A stretch of 64,000 nucleotides of DNA from Moellerella wisconsensis ATCC 35017 (GCF_001294465.1 NZ_LGAA01000018.1:186001-250000), one strand, 5' to 3'. Positions 40,106 through 49,870 are shown, counted from the first letter of the stretch. Numbers and translations are program-made. Notes: generated by a model not told the origin, from the sequence alone.

Positions 40106-40477
40106 ATGGAAACCATAAAAAATAACCGCCTGAATCTTATATTGGCCACAGTTGCACTAACATTCAGTGCTTTTACGTTTGCCGCCACCTCAGATGAGGC
40201 AAGAACAGCCCATTTTATAAGCTGTGAAAAGCTAAATGAAGTGCAAATTGGCGCACAAGTAAAAAATGATTTTATGCACAATCGTCTGCCGCGTTGGCAA
40301 GATGAGAAAGCAATATTAGGCAGTAAAGCCGTTGCTTGGGTGAATAATAATAATATTACTCAAACCCCAGAGGGCTATCAGGTACCACTTGATGTCCGAG
40401 GTGCAAAAAAAGATCTGCGTTATAATGTGCAAGTTGATTGTGTAAAAAATACTATTACCTATCAGCCAATAAAATAA
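40106..40477 (+). CDS. yebF: YebF-family secreted protein
   Basis: A 123-aa protein with a signal peptide (cleavage after about FTFAA, near residue 28). The mature part matches YebF: a CEKL...VDC cysteine pair, RWQDEKAILG and VPLDVRGAKKDLRYNVQVDC. E. coli YebF is exported to the medium through porins. The ATG at 40106 has GGAGG 4-5 nt upstream; the in-frame ATG at 40067 lacks one. It is convergent with holE and shares a terminator. The biological role is unknown; a colicin-M immunity-like fold is reported for the family. Confidence 0.92.
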   Translation: METIKNNRLNLILATVALTFSAFTFAATSDEARTAHFISCEKLNEVQIGAQVKNDFMHNRLPRWQDEKAILGSKAVAWVNNNNITQTPEGYQVPLDVRGAKKDLRYNVQVDCVKNTITYQPIK

Positions 40478-40493
40478 TTCATGAGTAGCTAGC

Positions 40494-40522
40494 AAAAAGG
40501 AGAATATTAAGTTCTCCTTTTT
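40494..40522. terminator. Bidirectional terminator between yebF and holE
   Basis: AAAAAGGAGAA pairs with TTCTCCTTTTT around a 7-nt loop; it has a T-run on each strand and lies between convergent genes. Confidence 0.92.
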
Positions 40523-40532
40523 GCTGATCAAA

Positions 40533-40763
40533 TTATTTTATAGTTGGTTCGTAAGGTAAACGCGAGAGCGTTTGAGAGCGTTGCCGATAAAAGACTAAGC
40601 GCTCACGAAAATAGTCGCGTAGAGACTCGGGTTGTTGTTGTTCAACCAGCTCGGCAATAATCGGCATATTATAACGCTCTTTAAAGGCGACGCCGGAGGC
40701 CGCGAGATCAACATTAATTTTATCCATCTCTGATTTAGACAATTCCGCCAAATTATAACTCAT
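40533..40763 (-). CDS. holE: DNA polymerase III theta subunit HolE
   Basis: HolE is the small theta subunit of the DNA polymerase III core, stabilising the epsilon proofreading subunit. The 76-aa product equals E. coli length; the conserved [20 protein letters not shown] and the C-terminal LSRLPYEP are clear. The ATG at 40763 aligns with the E. coli start; the ATG at 40796 adds 11 unconserved residues. Confidence 0.94.
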   Translation of the reverse strand: MSYNLAELSKSEMDKINVDLAASGVAFKERYNMPIIAELVEQQQPESLRDYFRERLVFYRQRSQTLSRLPYEPTIK

Positions 40764-41243
40764 GTATGATCCTATTAATTTTGGGTTATACACCATGATA
40801 TCGGTATTTTAGCAGCCTGTTATTCACCTGTCTTGTCTAAGCTGGGGGGCTATCTTTGAAGGTTTTTTTGTGATGATAGAAAATACATTGTAGAGCTAAT
40901 GTATTTAAGCGATAGCGTAGATCTTTATATTGATGATATTTTAATTCAATAATAAGAAAAATATCGATAAATAATAAGTTTAATTTAATGCAAATAACAA
41001 TAAATCTTATTATTCTTTATTAAAATTGAATGATATTTAAAATAACAAATAGCTAAAAGATAATGAATCGCATTGCGTAATATATTTATTGAATGAGATT
41101 AGTTATTATTTGATGTTTCATAAAAAGTTAATATTAATCAATATATTGTGATATTTTGTTTTATTTTTGTTTTAGTGTGTATTTATTTGTAATAGTGTGC
41201 ATAATACACAGATATTTTATTATAAAAAACAGGAATAAATAAT
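40764..41243 (+). promoter_or_regulatory. Divergent holE/ftnA region with paired direct repeats
   Basis: About 480 bp of very AT-rich DNA. Two direct repeats (TAGTGTGTAT at 41173 and TAGTGTGCAT at 41193) are spaced exactly 20 bp apart just before ftnA, and the second overlaps a possible CATAAT -10 element. No coding sequence is seen. Confidence 0.4.
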
Positions 41244-41747
41244 ATGCTTACAAAAGACATGATCAATAAATTAAATGAACAATTAAATCTTGAATTTTAT
41301 TCAGCTAATTTATACCTGCAAATGAGTGCGTGGTGCAGTGATAAAGGTTATGAAGGCGCGGCAGCGTTTTTAAAAGTCCATGCAAAAGAAGAAATGGAAC
41401 ATATGCAACGTTTATTTGATTATCTGAGCGATACTGGCGCATTGCCTCTGTTAGGTCAGATTGCAGCACCACCATCAGCATTTTCTTCTATTGCCGATGT
41501 GTTCAAAACAACTTATGAACATGAACAATTCATTACTGCTGAGATTAATAAACTGGCGCATTTAGCGATGACTACGCAAGATTATTCAACTTTTAATTTC
41601 CTACAATGGTATGTTTCTGAACAGCATGAAGAAGAAAAACTGTTTAAATCTATTTTGGATAAATTGGATATGGTAGGTGAGAGTGGTAAATCCTTGTTTA
41701 TTCTGGATAAAGATTTAAAAGGAATGTCTGCGGCAACGCATGTTTGA
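41244..41747 (+). CDS. ftnA: Non-haem ferritin FtnA
   Basis: A 167-aa ferritin that stores iron as a ferric mineral in a 24-mer shell. The ferroxidase-site glutamates and histidine are present: E17 region ([17 protein letters not shown]), [13 protein letters not shown], and [14 protein letters not shown]. It is the iron store of the FtnA rather than bacterioferritin type, with no haem-binding methionine arrangement. Upstream DNA is AT-rich with a pair of direct repeats. Monocistronic. Confidence 0.96.
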   Translation: MLTKDMINKLNEQLNLEFYSANLYLQMSAWCSDKGYEGAAAFLKVHAKEEMEHMQRLFDYLSDTGALPLLGQIAAPPSAFSSIADVFKTTYEHEQFITAEINKLAHLAMTTQDYSTFNFLQWYVSEQHEEEKLFKSILDKLDMVGESGKSLFILDKDLKGMSAATHV

Positions 41748-41786
41748 TTGGTATCAGTTATAATTCCGTTCGAATAATATCGATAA

Positions 41787-41820
41787 AACGACCAGAGCTA
41801 TTTATTTGCTCTGATCGTTT
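41787..41820 (+). terminator. Hairpin downstream of ftnA
   Basis: AACGA-CAGAGC pairs with GCTCTG-TCGTT (one unpaired base on each arm) around a 9-nt loop, followed by TTTATT. A probable weak intrinsic terminator. The remaining DNA to 42060 has no recognisable gene. Confidence 0.65.
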
Positions 41821-42060
41821 ATTAAAGCATATATAATTTTCACTTCATTTGACCTCAATAATTACCACGCAAATAATCATCAATTAATTAACATTTAGTC
41901 AACAATGTCATTTTAGGTATATTCCTTTGTAGAAATGACTAAAATGAGTGCTGTATCACAGGATAAAACACTCGTACAAATTAGTGGCAGCGTAATGTTC
42001 TTTCTTAGTATAAAATAATTGTCATTACAAATAAAATCACCTGCAAATTAAGGGGTTACT

Positions 42061-42447
42061 ATGCCACTTCATAAAATTACATCGCCATGGCGCAAATTAA
42101 GTGCAATCGCCGTTTTATTTATAGGGATGTCTTGTCAGCAAGCTCTCGCTCATGCACACCTTACCGATCAATTGCCTGCCGAAGGCGCATCAGTAGAACA
42201 GACGCCTGAATCGATTACACTTAACTTTTCTGAAGGAATTGAAGTTAACTTCACTAAAGTTAATATTACCGGACCAAATAATACTCGTGTTGATACCGGT
42301 AAGCCGATACTTGATGCCGCCAACGATACCAAAGTAATCGTACCTATCAAGGCTAAACTTGCCAGTGGTAAATACGATGTTTCTTGGAGCGTTGTTTCGG
42401 TTGACGGACATAAAACTAAAGGTGAATATAGTTTCACAGTAAAATAA
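42061..42447 (+). CDS. yobA: CopC-family copper-binding protein YobA
   Basis: A 128-aa periplasmic protein. A signal peptide ends after LAHA-type residues near position 31, and the mature N-terminal AHAHLTDQLPA plus the C-terminal VSVDGHKTKG supply histidines for Cu(II) as in CopC. Beta-sandwich hallmarks ITLNFSEGIE and GKYDVSWSVVS are present. It precedes the CopD-like gene by 24 bp and yebY, an operon conserved in enterobacteria. Confidence 0.94.
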   Translation: MPLHKITSPWRKLSAIAVLFIGMSCQQALAHAHLTDQLPAEGASVEQTPESITLNFSEGIEVNFTKVNITGPNNTRVDTGKPILDAANDTKVIVPIKAKLASGKYDVSWSVVSVDGHKTKGEYSFTVK

Positions 42448-42471
42448 TGGTGAAATAATCGTAAAATAATA

Positions 42472-43380
42472 ATGTCTCTGGATCAGCTGTATGTCCTAAC
42501 TCGTTTTATTCATTTTATGGCAGTGATGCTAATGTTCGGAATGAGCATATTCACTGCCACCCTCGCTGTTGATCGCTTCGCGTTACTTTTATCTTCTCAG
42601 CTTAAAAAAGGCTTGATATTTAGTACATTGATAACTGCATTGACCACCTTTGCTTGGATGTTTATACAAGCGGGATTAATGGGCGATGGTTGGGAAGACG
42701 CATTTGATTTCTCGACTTGGATCAGTGTATTGGGTACGACTTTCGGTCAATCTTGGCGCTGGGAATTAATTTTGTCAGTGGCTGCGATGGCGGCATTAAC
42801 ACTAAAATCACCGCGATGGCGTAATCGTGGGCTATTAATTATTTCCATCGGGTTATTAGCGGTACATGCCACTATAGGGCATGCGGCTATGTACAGTGGT
42901 ATGCGCGGTATATTACATCAAATAAATCAATTCATTCATTTAGTTAGCTCGGCTTATTGGTTCGGTGGATTATGGCCATTCTTGATTTGCATCCAGTTTA
43001 TGCGCGACAAACAGCAGCTCACGGGGGATCTTGATCCTGCCATTCTGCCTTCTATTATTCGCACGATGACTCGCTTTTCCCAGATTGGACATATCGCGGT
43101 GATTTTGGTGTTAATCACAGGAACAATTAATAGCTTATTATTGTTACCGGGCTGGCCGATTAATTTTACTTTCTCTGATTATCAATCACTGCTGGGGCTA
43201 AAAATTGGCTTGGTACTGGTGATGTTAATCTTAGCGGTGGTTAATCGCTATGTGCTGGTGCCCAAACTTAAGTTAGCTGGACGGTTACAATATTTGATTA
43301 TTAATAGCTGGATCGAGCTAATTTTAGGTACAATGGCGATTCTCGCTGTTGCTATTTTTGCAACATATCAACCCGCATGA
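42472..43380 (+). CDS. yebZ: CopD-family copper homeostasis membrane protein YebZ
   Basis: A 302-aa inner-membrane protein with about eight predicted helices, of the CopD family. Conserved histidine-bearing segments are RFIHFMAVMLMFG, LAVHATIGHAAM and INQFIHLVSSAYWFGGLWP. CopD proteins are thought to move copper across or within the inner membrane with CopC. It sits between yobA and yebY. Confidence 0.93.
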   Translation: MSLDQLYVLTRFIHFMAVMLMFGMSIFTATLAVDRFALLLSSQLKKGLIFSTLITALTTFAWMFIQAGLMGDGWEDAFDFSTWISVLGTTFGQSWRWELILSVAAMAALTLKSPRWRNRGLLIISIGLLAVHATIGHAAMYSGMRGILHQINQFIHLVSSAYWFGGLWPFLICIQFMRDKQQLTGDLDPAILPSIIRTMTRFSQIGHIAVILVLITGTINSLLLLPGWPINFTFSDYQSLLGLKIGLVLVMLILAVVNRYVLVPKLKLAGRLQYLIINSWIELILGTMAILAVAIFATYQPA

Positions 43381-43442
43381 CGATCAGATTAATATCGCTG
43401 ATGAATATCACTGATCATGAATTTAGGTGAAGGGCAGTATAC

Positions 43443-43793
43443 ATGAACATCAAATCCGTTGTTTTCACACTATTATTAACCAGCATCAGTTTTTCATCGC
43501 TTGCTGCGCCTATTACGACGGTGAGCAAAAAACAAATAGGGGCAGATAAATGGCCCTTTACCCGAGAAGAAGTGATGCTAGAGTGCCGAAGCAATGGCGC
43601 ATTAATGGTGATTAATCCCGCCACACTAATGCAGTATCCGATCAACGATATTGCTATTCAGCAGATGAAAAATCGTGAAATCAATGCAATGCCTATTGAT
43701 ATCTTATTGCTTGATGACCCCCAACAATCAGGGATGAAAATGGACATTGCGGTAATACAGCAAGCGGCTCAAAGCTTATGCCATAATGATTAG
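43443..43793 (+). CDS. yebY: YebY-family periplasmic protein (DUF2511)
   Basis: A 116-aa protein with a signal peptide (cleavage near LAAP, residue 22) and the DUF2511 core: KKQIGADKWPFTREEVMLEC and MVINPATLMQYPINDIA. Two cysteines (about C52 and C113) could form a disulphide. Function unknown; linkage to copC/copD genes suggests a copper role. Confidence 0.92.
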   Translation: MNIKSVVFTLLLTSISFSSLAAPITTVSKKQIGADKWPFTREEVMLECRSNGALMVINPATLMQYPINDIAIQQMKNREINAMPIDILLLDDPQQSGMKMDIAVIQQAAQSLCHND

Positions 43794-43830
43794 TTTGCAA
43801 TAAATCTGATTATTACTGGTTCAACAGACT

Positions 43831-43876
43831 CAATATTATAGATTAGTTCGAATAATCAATAATATTGGGTTTTTTT
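43831..43876 (+). terminator. Intrinsic terminator of yobA-yebZ-yebY
   Basis: A long stem (CAATATTAT-A-GATTA with TAATC-A-ATAATATTG) is followed by GG and seven T residues. Confidence 0.9.
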
Positions 43877-44212
43877 ATGGCTAAAATTTGAAAAAATTAA
43901 TACGGATTTATCGGGGGGAGATATTGAGGAATAACGGCAAATAAATCCATTACGTAGGATAAATAACTTAATTGCTAATAGTAGGAACTGTTTAAAAACC
44001 AGTAATCAATTATAAATTAATGTTAAAAAACTGTAAAATTGAGCAGGTAATTAATGGCGAAAATAAGTAAATCAGCTAAGATTAAAATTATAGGCTATAT
44101 CAATTAAGACCAAAATTAAAATTAAGATTTTAAATAAAGAGTTTAGATAAAGATTTTAGATAAAGAGTTTAGAAAGATTTTAGCGCATGGCTCAAGCAGA
44201 GCCCTTTCCCAA
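43877..44212. other. Non-coding AT-rich region between yebY and yebV
   Basis: About 335 bp without a recognisable gene. It ends in an AT-rich direct-repeat tract (44125-44183) whose unit reads AGATTTTAGATAAAGAGTTT. Confidence 0.5.
44125..44183. repeat. 24-26 bp AT-rich tandem repeat
   Basis: Unit 1 (44125-44150) and unit 2 (44151-44174) share AGATTTTA-ATAAAGAGTTTAGA with small differences, and a third partial unit begins at 44175. Probably replication slippage in non-coding DNA. Confidence 0.7.
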
Positions 44213-44246
44213 GGCCAGATAAGCGGAATTTATCTGGCCTCTTTTT
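44213..44246. terminator. Intrinsic hairpin downstream of yebV
   Basis: GGCCAGATAA pairs with TTATCTGGCC and is followed on the plus strand by CTTTTTTT. It is 40 bp beyond the yebV stop. The T-run is on the plus strand, so it best terminates rightward transcription heading into yebV. Confidence 0.85.
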
Positions 44247-44282
44247 TTACTATCATGACGTCATGCTGTTTACACATACACA

Positions 44283-44516
44283 TTAGGCGACTCGCATAAC
44301 CCAGTGATCACGTTCTTTATCATACAGATGCCGATAAAGTAGCACCGGTTGCTCGTTGATGGTGGCGGGAATACTGGTGTGTTCATCCCAGCCATCCAAC
44401 TGCATACAAAATTCGGTATCTGAATTACACGGGATACGTACCATAGACGTTTGTTTATCAGAAAGAATAGCATCATCGATTTCATAGGAAGATATTTTCA
44501 ATTTTACGATGTTCAT
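44283..44516 (-). CDS. yebV: YebV-family small protein
   Basis: A 77-aa protein matching YebV (E. coli 78 aa): an EIDDAIL segment, RIPCNSDTEFCMQLDGWDEHTSIPA and the C-terminal YDKERDHWVMRVA. The two cysteines are conserved. Function unknown. It lies between the copper operon and letB as in E. coli. Confidence 0.92.
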   Translation of the reverse strand: MNIVKLKISSYEIDDAILSDKQTSMVRIPCNSDTEFCMQLDGWDEHTSIPATINEQPVLLYRHLYDKERDHWVMRVA

Positions 44517-44702
44517 CAGTAACCCCTAATTTCATTTAATGGTAATCAGCTAATACTGCAGTAAGCCGTTCAAGGAACAATAATAACAAGCATTCATTGA
44601 GTTACTGGAAGGTAATTCAATTGTTACATTATTGATACTCACGCTATACAGCATAGTATAAATGGAATCTATTTCCAAAATAAATTTAGCCACTAAATAA
44701 AA

Positions 44703-44736
44703 AGGAGGTGCAATATTCTCATAATATGCACCTCCT
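44703..44736 (-). terminator. Intrinsic terminator of letAB
   Basis: A 10-bp stem (AGGAGGTGCA/TGCACCTCCT) is followed on the minus strand by TTTTTA. It lies just beyond the letB stop codon. Confidence 0.9.
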
Positions 44737-44742
44737 GTAGCA

Positions 44743-47085
44743 TTATCGTTTAGGGATTGCCGTTCCCCATTCCTGCCAATCTTTAGGTGGCTCTAATTTT
44801 AGGATGAAATGCTGTTCGGCTTTAGCCGGATTGGATAAAGGTACGGTCGGTGGTGTAGCAATGGCGATTCCTCCACGGACGAATTGTTTAAAGGTGCCGC
44901 TTTTCACTACGCCACCCGTTAAGCCGAAGGATAAATTGTATCCAGAAGCTAACCAAAACTCAGTGTTATCCCGAATAAGATATTGATATTCTTTACCAAT
45001 TCTGGTTGAAACATAGACTCTATCAGACAGTTCGCCCAACGTAAATCCGGTCACTGTTCCAATTTCCAAACCGCGAAATAGAATCGGCGTTCCAACTTGT
45101 AAGGCGCCTATTTCGCTGGCATCAAGTACGATAGTCATACCATCAAGATAGCGTGAGTCAGTAATGTTGGCGGTTTGTAAGGCAAAGAGATAACGGTTTT
45201 TTGTGCCTCGGCCGGGCTCTGCATTAATATAAGGTTGCAGCAGTGAATCTAAGTTACTCACGCCCGCAGAAGATAGCTCTGGCGTCACTACAGCAAAACG
45301 ACTGCCCGCTATAGAGAATGATTGAACATACTGGGGATATAAAATCGCTTGAGCATGCACTTCACTTTTGTTGGCAGATAGTTTCATCGATTCAATTTGG
45401 CCGATATCGATGCCGAGATAACGAATAGGCATTCCTACGGACAGTTTAGAAGCATCGAAGGTTGTGAGGGTAATCACGCTACCTATGGCTTTAGCCGCAG
45501 TTTCGTTAGGGTACAGGGTATGCCGACGTTCGTCATTTACCACTACGCCGGAAAAGTTATCAAAGCTGATAGCGCCTTTAATCGCTCGGCTAAGTGGAGC
45601 GGCCTGCACGGTAAGCCCATGGCCGTTTAATTGGACTTTGGCTCCACCTTCTGCCCAGAACACACTATTATCTGTCAATAAATTACGGTATTGGCGCGAA
45701 ATATGCACATTGATACTAAACCCTTTGGCATGCGGTTTAATTGAGACTATTTCGCCAACTTTAAATTGACGATAAAGAACAATAGATCCAGCCTGAATGT
45801 CGGGTAACGTATTGGTTTCTAATGTGATTGATGTCGTTGGTTCCGAGCCTATCACACCCGCTTGAGCATTTTCATCACTGCGATAGAGAGGATAGGTTTC
45901 AGTGCTATTTGTGGGTGCGCCTGATCCAGCCAGCAAGTGGATACCACCTTCTAACCATTCTTGTGGTGTTGCTCCTTGAAATTGCACTCCATTTAAACCA
46001 AATTGAACATCTACCCGACTATTGGCGACAAATTTGCTATTTTCTCGAATTAAGTGGCGATACTCGTCCAATATACCAATGTTGAAAATGACATTTTCAT
46101 TGGAGAGATTACGGGCTAAAACTTCACCTATTTTGATCCCTCGATAGACAATAGGCTGTCCTGCGTTCACACCGTAGGTTTCGGGAGAGGTTAATGTCAG
46201 GCGTAAACTTTCGGGTCCATATTGGTTTTCAATATTAGCGATATCTCTGGCGGCTAATAAAGGAAAGTTTTGATCTTGTTCAGCGGCAGGGCTGTTTTCT
46301 GGCGAGTCAAAGGCAACTGCGCCATTAATAACCGCAGAAAGACTTTCCATTTTAACACTGGCACCTGAACGCAGATCAAATTCGCCTTGTACACCCGAAA
46401 CATTCCAAAATTGGCTGTCTTGTTTGACTAAATGGGCATAGCGTTTTTCAATTACTACCGCAATAGAGACACCTCGGCTGTCAGGTAAAATAGAATAATC
46501 ATAAATATAGCCGACAGGGACTTTACGATAATAGACCGCTGAGTTTTCGTGCAGTGAGCCTAAATCCGAGGCGCTGAGATAAATCAGTAATTGTCCGGCA
46601 TCCATATGAAATTGAGGTTGACTATCTTGTGCGACGTAATTATGTGCTTCCGCGCCTTCTCCCGGCATCATGCCTATATAGTTGCCTCCAACCAGAGCAT
46701 CTAAGCCAGAGACGCCAGCTAATGAGGCTTTGGGAGTTACTAACCAAAATTTAGTGCCTGCACGCAGTGCCGATTTCATGTCTTTATGAATACTCGCCGT
46801 GACACTGATGGTTTGCATATTTTGGCTAATTGCGACTGATTTAACCATACCCACTTCGACCCCTTGATAGCGAATAGGGGTTCTTCCTGCCACGATGCCC
46901 GGGGCTGATGAGAATTGGATCGTAATTTCGGTTCCTTGCTGTGACCATTGTTGCAGTAATAGCCAGCCGGCAATAAAAATCGCGACCAGTGGCAGCAACC
47001 AAAAGGGAGAAATTCGAGCTTTGTGTTTTATCATCACCGGCACTTCAGGTTCTGAGGGTTCACTTGGTTGTGGTTTTTTTTGCAT
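44743..47085 (-). CDS. letB: Lipid transport MCE protein LetB (YebT), six MCE domains
   Basis: LetB forms a stacked-ring periplasmic tunnel for lipid transport between inner and outer membranes. One N-terminal membrane helix (about 24-46) is followed by MCE domains. I count six (openings near GIVAGRTPIRYQG, GSLHENSAVYYR, GVNAGQPIVYRG, DIQAGSIVLYRQ, KLSVGMPIRYLG, ALQVGTPILFRG). E. coli LetB has seven and about 880 aa; this one has 780 aa and appears to lack the third. The 5' end overlaps letA by 26 bp. The C-terminus KDWQEWGTAIPKR matches the family. Confidence 0.93.
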   Translation of the reverse strand: MQKKPQPSEPSEPEVPVMIKHKARISPFWLLPLVAIFIAGWLLLQQWSQQGTEITIQFSSAPGIVAGRTPIRYQGVEVGMVKSVAISQNMQTISVTASIHKDMKSALRAGTKFWLVTPKASLAGVSGLDALVGGNYIGMMPGEGAEAHNYVAQDSQPQFHMDAGQLLIYLSASDLGSLHENSAVYYRKVPVGYIYDYSILPDSRGVSIAVVIEKRYAHLVKQDSQFWNVSGVQGEFDLRSGASVKMESLSAVINGAVAFDSPENSPAAEQDQNFPLLAARDIANIENQYGPESLRLTLTSPETYGVNAGQPIVYRGIKIGEVLARNLSNENVIFNIGILDEYRHLIRENSKFVANSRVDVQFGLNGVQFQGATPQEWLEGGIHLLAGSGAPTNSTETYPLYRSDENAQAGVIGSEPTTSITLETNTLPDIQAGSIVLYRQFKVGEIVSIKPHAKGFSINVHISRQYRNLLTDNSVFWAEGGAKVQLNGHGLTVQAAPLSRAIKGAISFDNFSGVVVNDERRHTLYPNETAAKAIGSVITLTTFDASKLSVGMPIRYLGIDIGQIESMKLSANKSEVHAQAILYPQYVQSFSIAGSRFAVVTPELSSAGVSNLDSLLQPYINAEPGRGTKNRYLFALQTANITDSRYLDGMTIVLDASEIGALQVGTPILFRGLEIGTVTGFTLGELSDRVYVSTRIGKEYQYLIRDNTEFWLASGYNLSFGLTGGVVKSGTFKQFVRGGIAIATPPTVPLSNPAKAEQHFILKLEPPKDWQEWGTAIPKR

Positions 47086-48289
47086 ATGTATCCCAAATTA
47101 GACGGCTATCAAGCCATTCAACGGCAAGAATGGTGAGAATGACAGCGGTACCAAAATAAAAAGCGGCTGGTCCTAGCGTAAATGACATTAATTGGTCTCG
47201 ATTAATTAAGGTCATCATCAGAGCAATAACGAATAAATCTAACATTGACCAACGGCCAATCCATGAAACAAATCTCAATAATTTCATCCTCAATATCGGG
47301 TCTAATGCGCTGTTAATGCGGATAGATATTAGCAGGATTATCATCACTATTATTTTCAAAAAAGGAACAAATATACTGGCGATAAACACAATTAGCGCAA
47401 TCGGCCAGTTTCCTGATTGAATTAATGACACTACGCCAGAATAAATTGTATCTTCCATTCGCTGACCATTAAGATAAACAATTGATATTGGTAATAAATT
47501 GGCCGGAAATAATAAAACCATAGCAGCAATTAATGCAGCACAAGATTTCTGCATACTGGCGGGTTCTCTGGCATGCAGTGGACGATGACAGCGCTGACAA
47601 ACGCCACGTTTATTAGGTGGCGCAGTATAATCGCAGGCGCGGCAGATTAGCGCGTTATTTTCCGCGCCATGAGAAGCTTGTGGATAAAATCGAGACCACA
47701 GCCGTTCAAGGTCGAGGTGAATGAGCATTAAAAGGCTTAAAATAGTGATGCATATAAAAGCGATTAAGCCATTACCGATAAAAATAGTCGCGTAATCTTG
47801 CAGTTTTATGGCCGCTACACCTAATCCAACCAAATAGACATCCAGCATCACCCACTCTTTTAAGCGGCCTAAGACTAATAATATCGGCCGTAAATTCATC
47901 CCGATGCGGGATCCTAAAGATAAATAAAGAATCGATAAGGGTAAAAATAGCGGGGCGGCAATGGCACAAAACGCCACAATCGCCGCCGTTAATGGCGAGC
48001 CTTGTTGACTCATTAATTTGACGCCAGTAAATACGTTGGCATCTATTTGGCTTCCCAAAAGATGTATCGAGATTAAAGGTTGCCAGAAAGCCATCGGGGC
48101 CAAAATTAGAATAGAAATAGCTAAGACAGTTAAGCGGCTGAGCGACCAACTATTGCCATCTTCTAATTTACTATTACAGCGCGGACAAATCAGTGCTTGT
48201 TGGGTATATCGCGCCGCAGGTAGCTGTAATTTTTGATCGCAATAACAACAACGTTGCGAAATTGTGTCACACCTATTAATCTGAGCCAT
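47060..48289 (-). CDS. letA: LetA (YebS), PqiA-family membrane protein
   Basis: A 409-aa inner-membrane protein of the PqiA family, partner of LetB. It has two PqiA-type modules, each a zinc-ribbon with CxxC pairs (CYCD...CPRC near the N-terminus; CRACD...CQRC near 213-233) followed by four membrane helices. It presumably loads or energises lipids for the LetB tunnel. First gene of letAB; it diverges from msrC. Confidence 0.94.
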   Translation of the reverse strand: MAQINRCDTISQRCCYCDQKLQLPAARYTQQALICPRCNSKLEDGNSWSLSRLTVLAISILILAPMAFWQPLISIHLLGSQIDANVFTGVKLMSQQGSPLTAAIVAFCAIAAPLFLPLSILYLSLGSRIGMNLRPILLVLGRLKEWVMLDVYLVGLGVAAIKLQDYATIFIGNGLIAFICITILSLLMLIHLDLERLWSRFYPQASHGAENNALICRACDYTAPPNKRGVCQRCHRPLHAREPASMQKSCAALIAAMVLLFPANLLPISIVYLNGQRMEDTIYSGVVSLIQSGNWPIALIVFIASIFVPFLKIIVMIILLISIRINSALDPILRMKLLRFVSWIGRWSMLDLFVIALMMTLINRDQLMSFTLGPAAFYFGTAVILTILAVEWLDSRLIWDTYAKKTTTK

Positions 48290-48567
48290 ATAAAAATGTT
48301 CGCTATGGGTGACTCAACATAAAAATACCGCGCATGTTGGCATTAATACGCGGAAAAAGCTGCGCAGAGTCACCTGAATATTGCAGCTATTAGTGCCGTT
48401 ATTGTTGATTTATCGTGCTTATGATGGCACGAATTTGCCTATAAGGTAATTTATTGAGTTCTGTGAACGGAATAAATTTTACCACAAAGTGACATCCTGA
48501 TAACCTGTTCTTCGGTGGTTTATGGTGCGCATTATTGAAACTTGGTTAATTTCTAGAAGATATCATT

Positions 48568-49050
48568 ATGGATAAACAGATTTTATATCGTGAGCTTACG
48601 GATAGTTTGTCTGCTCTATTGGCTGGAGAGTATGATTTTATTGCCAGTCTAGCTAATACCAGTGCATTATTATTTGAACGCTTAGAAAATATTAACTGGG
48701 CGGGATTTTATCTCAGAGATGGGCAGCAATTAGTGCTTGGTCCTTTTCAAGGTAAAATTGCCTGTGTCAGAATTCCTTTTGGTAAAGGGGTATGTGGAAG
48801 CGCATTCTCAGAAAATAAGATCCAGCGGGTTGCCGACGTGCATGAATTCCCTGATCATATCGCTTGTGATGCGGCAAGTAACTCTGAAATTGTGCTGCCT
48901 TTAGAGATAAATGGTCAGATCTTGGGAGTTTTGGACATTGATAGCCCAAATATTGAACGGTTCGATGAAGAAGATGAAATTGGCCTGAAAATGCTTGTAA
49001 GCCAGTTGTGCCAACATCTCGCGCTATGTTCTATGGCAAAATATCAATAA
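48568..49050 (+). CDS. msrC: Free methionine-(R)-sulfoxide reductase MsrC
   Basis: A 160-aa GAF-domain enzyme that reduces free methionine-R-sulfoxide. The three catalytic/resolving cysteines are present at C66, C76 and C100 (KIACVRIPFG, GVCGSAF, HIACDAAS). Conserved ENINWAGFYLR and LGVLDIDSPN are clear. Located between letA and proQ as in E. coli. Confidence 0.95.
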   Translation: MDKQILYRELTDSLSALLAGEYDFIASLANTSALLFERLENINWAGFYLRDGQQLVLGPFQGKIACVRIPFGKGVCGSAFSENKIQRVADVHEFPDHIACDAASNSEIVLPLEINGQILGVLDIDSPNIERFDEEDEIGLKMLVSQLCQHLALCSMAKYQ

Positions 49051-49161
49051 TTAAGGGTAACTTAACTTAATCAGGGCGTGGTAATTGTTTGTAACGCTAT
49101 TATAATGTCCGCTTGTTCATGCCCATGCTGGTTGGCAAAATCGTTGTTATCAGGAAATTTC

Positions 49162-49851
49162 ATGGAAAATCAACCTAAGTTGAATAGTAGTAAAGAAGTC
49201 ATCGCTTTTCTGGCTGAGCGTTTTCCGCTCTGTTTTATCGCTGAGGGAGAAGCGCGTCCATTAAAAATTGGTATCTTCCAAGATATCGTCGGACGTTTGA
49301 AGGATGAAGATGGTATAAGTAAAACTCAGTTGCGTACAGCATTACGCATGTATACATCAAGCTGGCGTTACCTTTACGGTGTTAAAGAAGGGGCTAAACG
49401 TGTTGATCTTGATGGTAATGATTGTGGCGAGTTAGAAGCAGAACATATTCAACATGCGCAGGCTCAGCTTGCTGAAGCAAAAGCGCGTGTTCAAGCTCAA
49501 CGTGCACAAAAACGCGCGGCTGAAAAAGAGAAAGCTGCTGGTGAAAAAACACCACGCACTGCTCCGGCAAAAAATAGCACGCCTCGCCGTCGTACTGCAG
49601 ACAGTGAAAAACGTGAAAATCGTTCGTCAAACCAAACTGCCAAACCGCGTAAACCTGCTGGACACTCTCCTCAACCTGCATTGAAATCAGTCACTGACAT
49701 TACGGCACTAAAAGTCGGTCAGTTATTGAAAGTCAAAATTGGCCAGAGCTTAATGGATGCGTCAGTATTGGAAATTGCCAAAGATGGTGTCAGAGTTCAG
49801 TTACCGACTGGATTGGCAATGATGGTGCGCGCGGAACATTTAAAGTTCTGA
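49162..49851 (+). CDS. proQ: RNA chaperone ProQ
   Basis: ProQ is a global RNA-binding chaperone that stabilises small RNAs and mRNA 3' ends. The 229-aa product has the FinO-like domain (about 1-120, with ERFPLCF and [15 protein letters not shown]), a charged Ala/Lys/Arg-rich coiled linker (about 120-175), and a C-terminal Tudor-like domain. The ATG at 49162 has AGGA 7 nt upstream and fits E. coli (232 aa); an upstream in-frame start at 49078 is unlikely. prc follows 19 bp later. Confidence 0.96.
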   Translation: MENQPKLNSSKEVIAFLAERFPLCFIAEGEARPLKIGIFQDIVGRLKDEDGISKTQLRTALRMYTSSWRYLYGVKEGAKRVDLDGNDCGELEAEHIQHAQAQLAEAKARVQAQRAQKRAAEKEKAAGEKTPRTAPAKNSTPRRRTADSEKRENRSSNQTAKPRKPAGHSPQPALKSVTDITALKVGQLLKVKIGQSLMDASVLEIAKDGVRVQLPTGLAMMVRAEHLKF

Positions 49852-49870
49852 TACGGAGGTCAACCTGGGC

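Noticed and set aside
42190-42437. Antisense frames opposite yobA
   Set aside because: They shadow the CopC-like gene and lack family features.
45397-46085. Several plus-strand frames opposite letB
   Set aside because: They lie in antisense to a strongly conserved gene and resemble no family.
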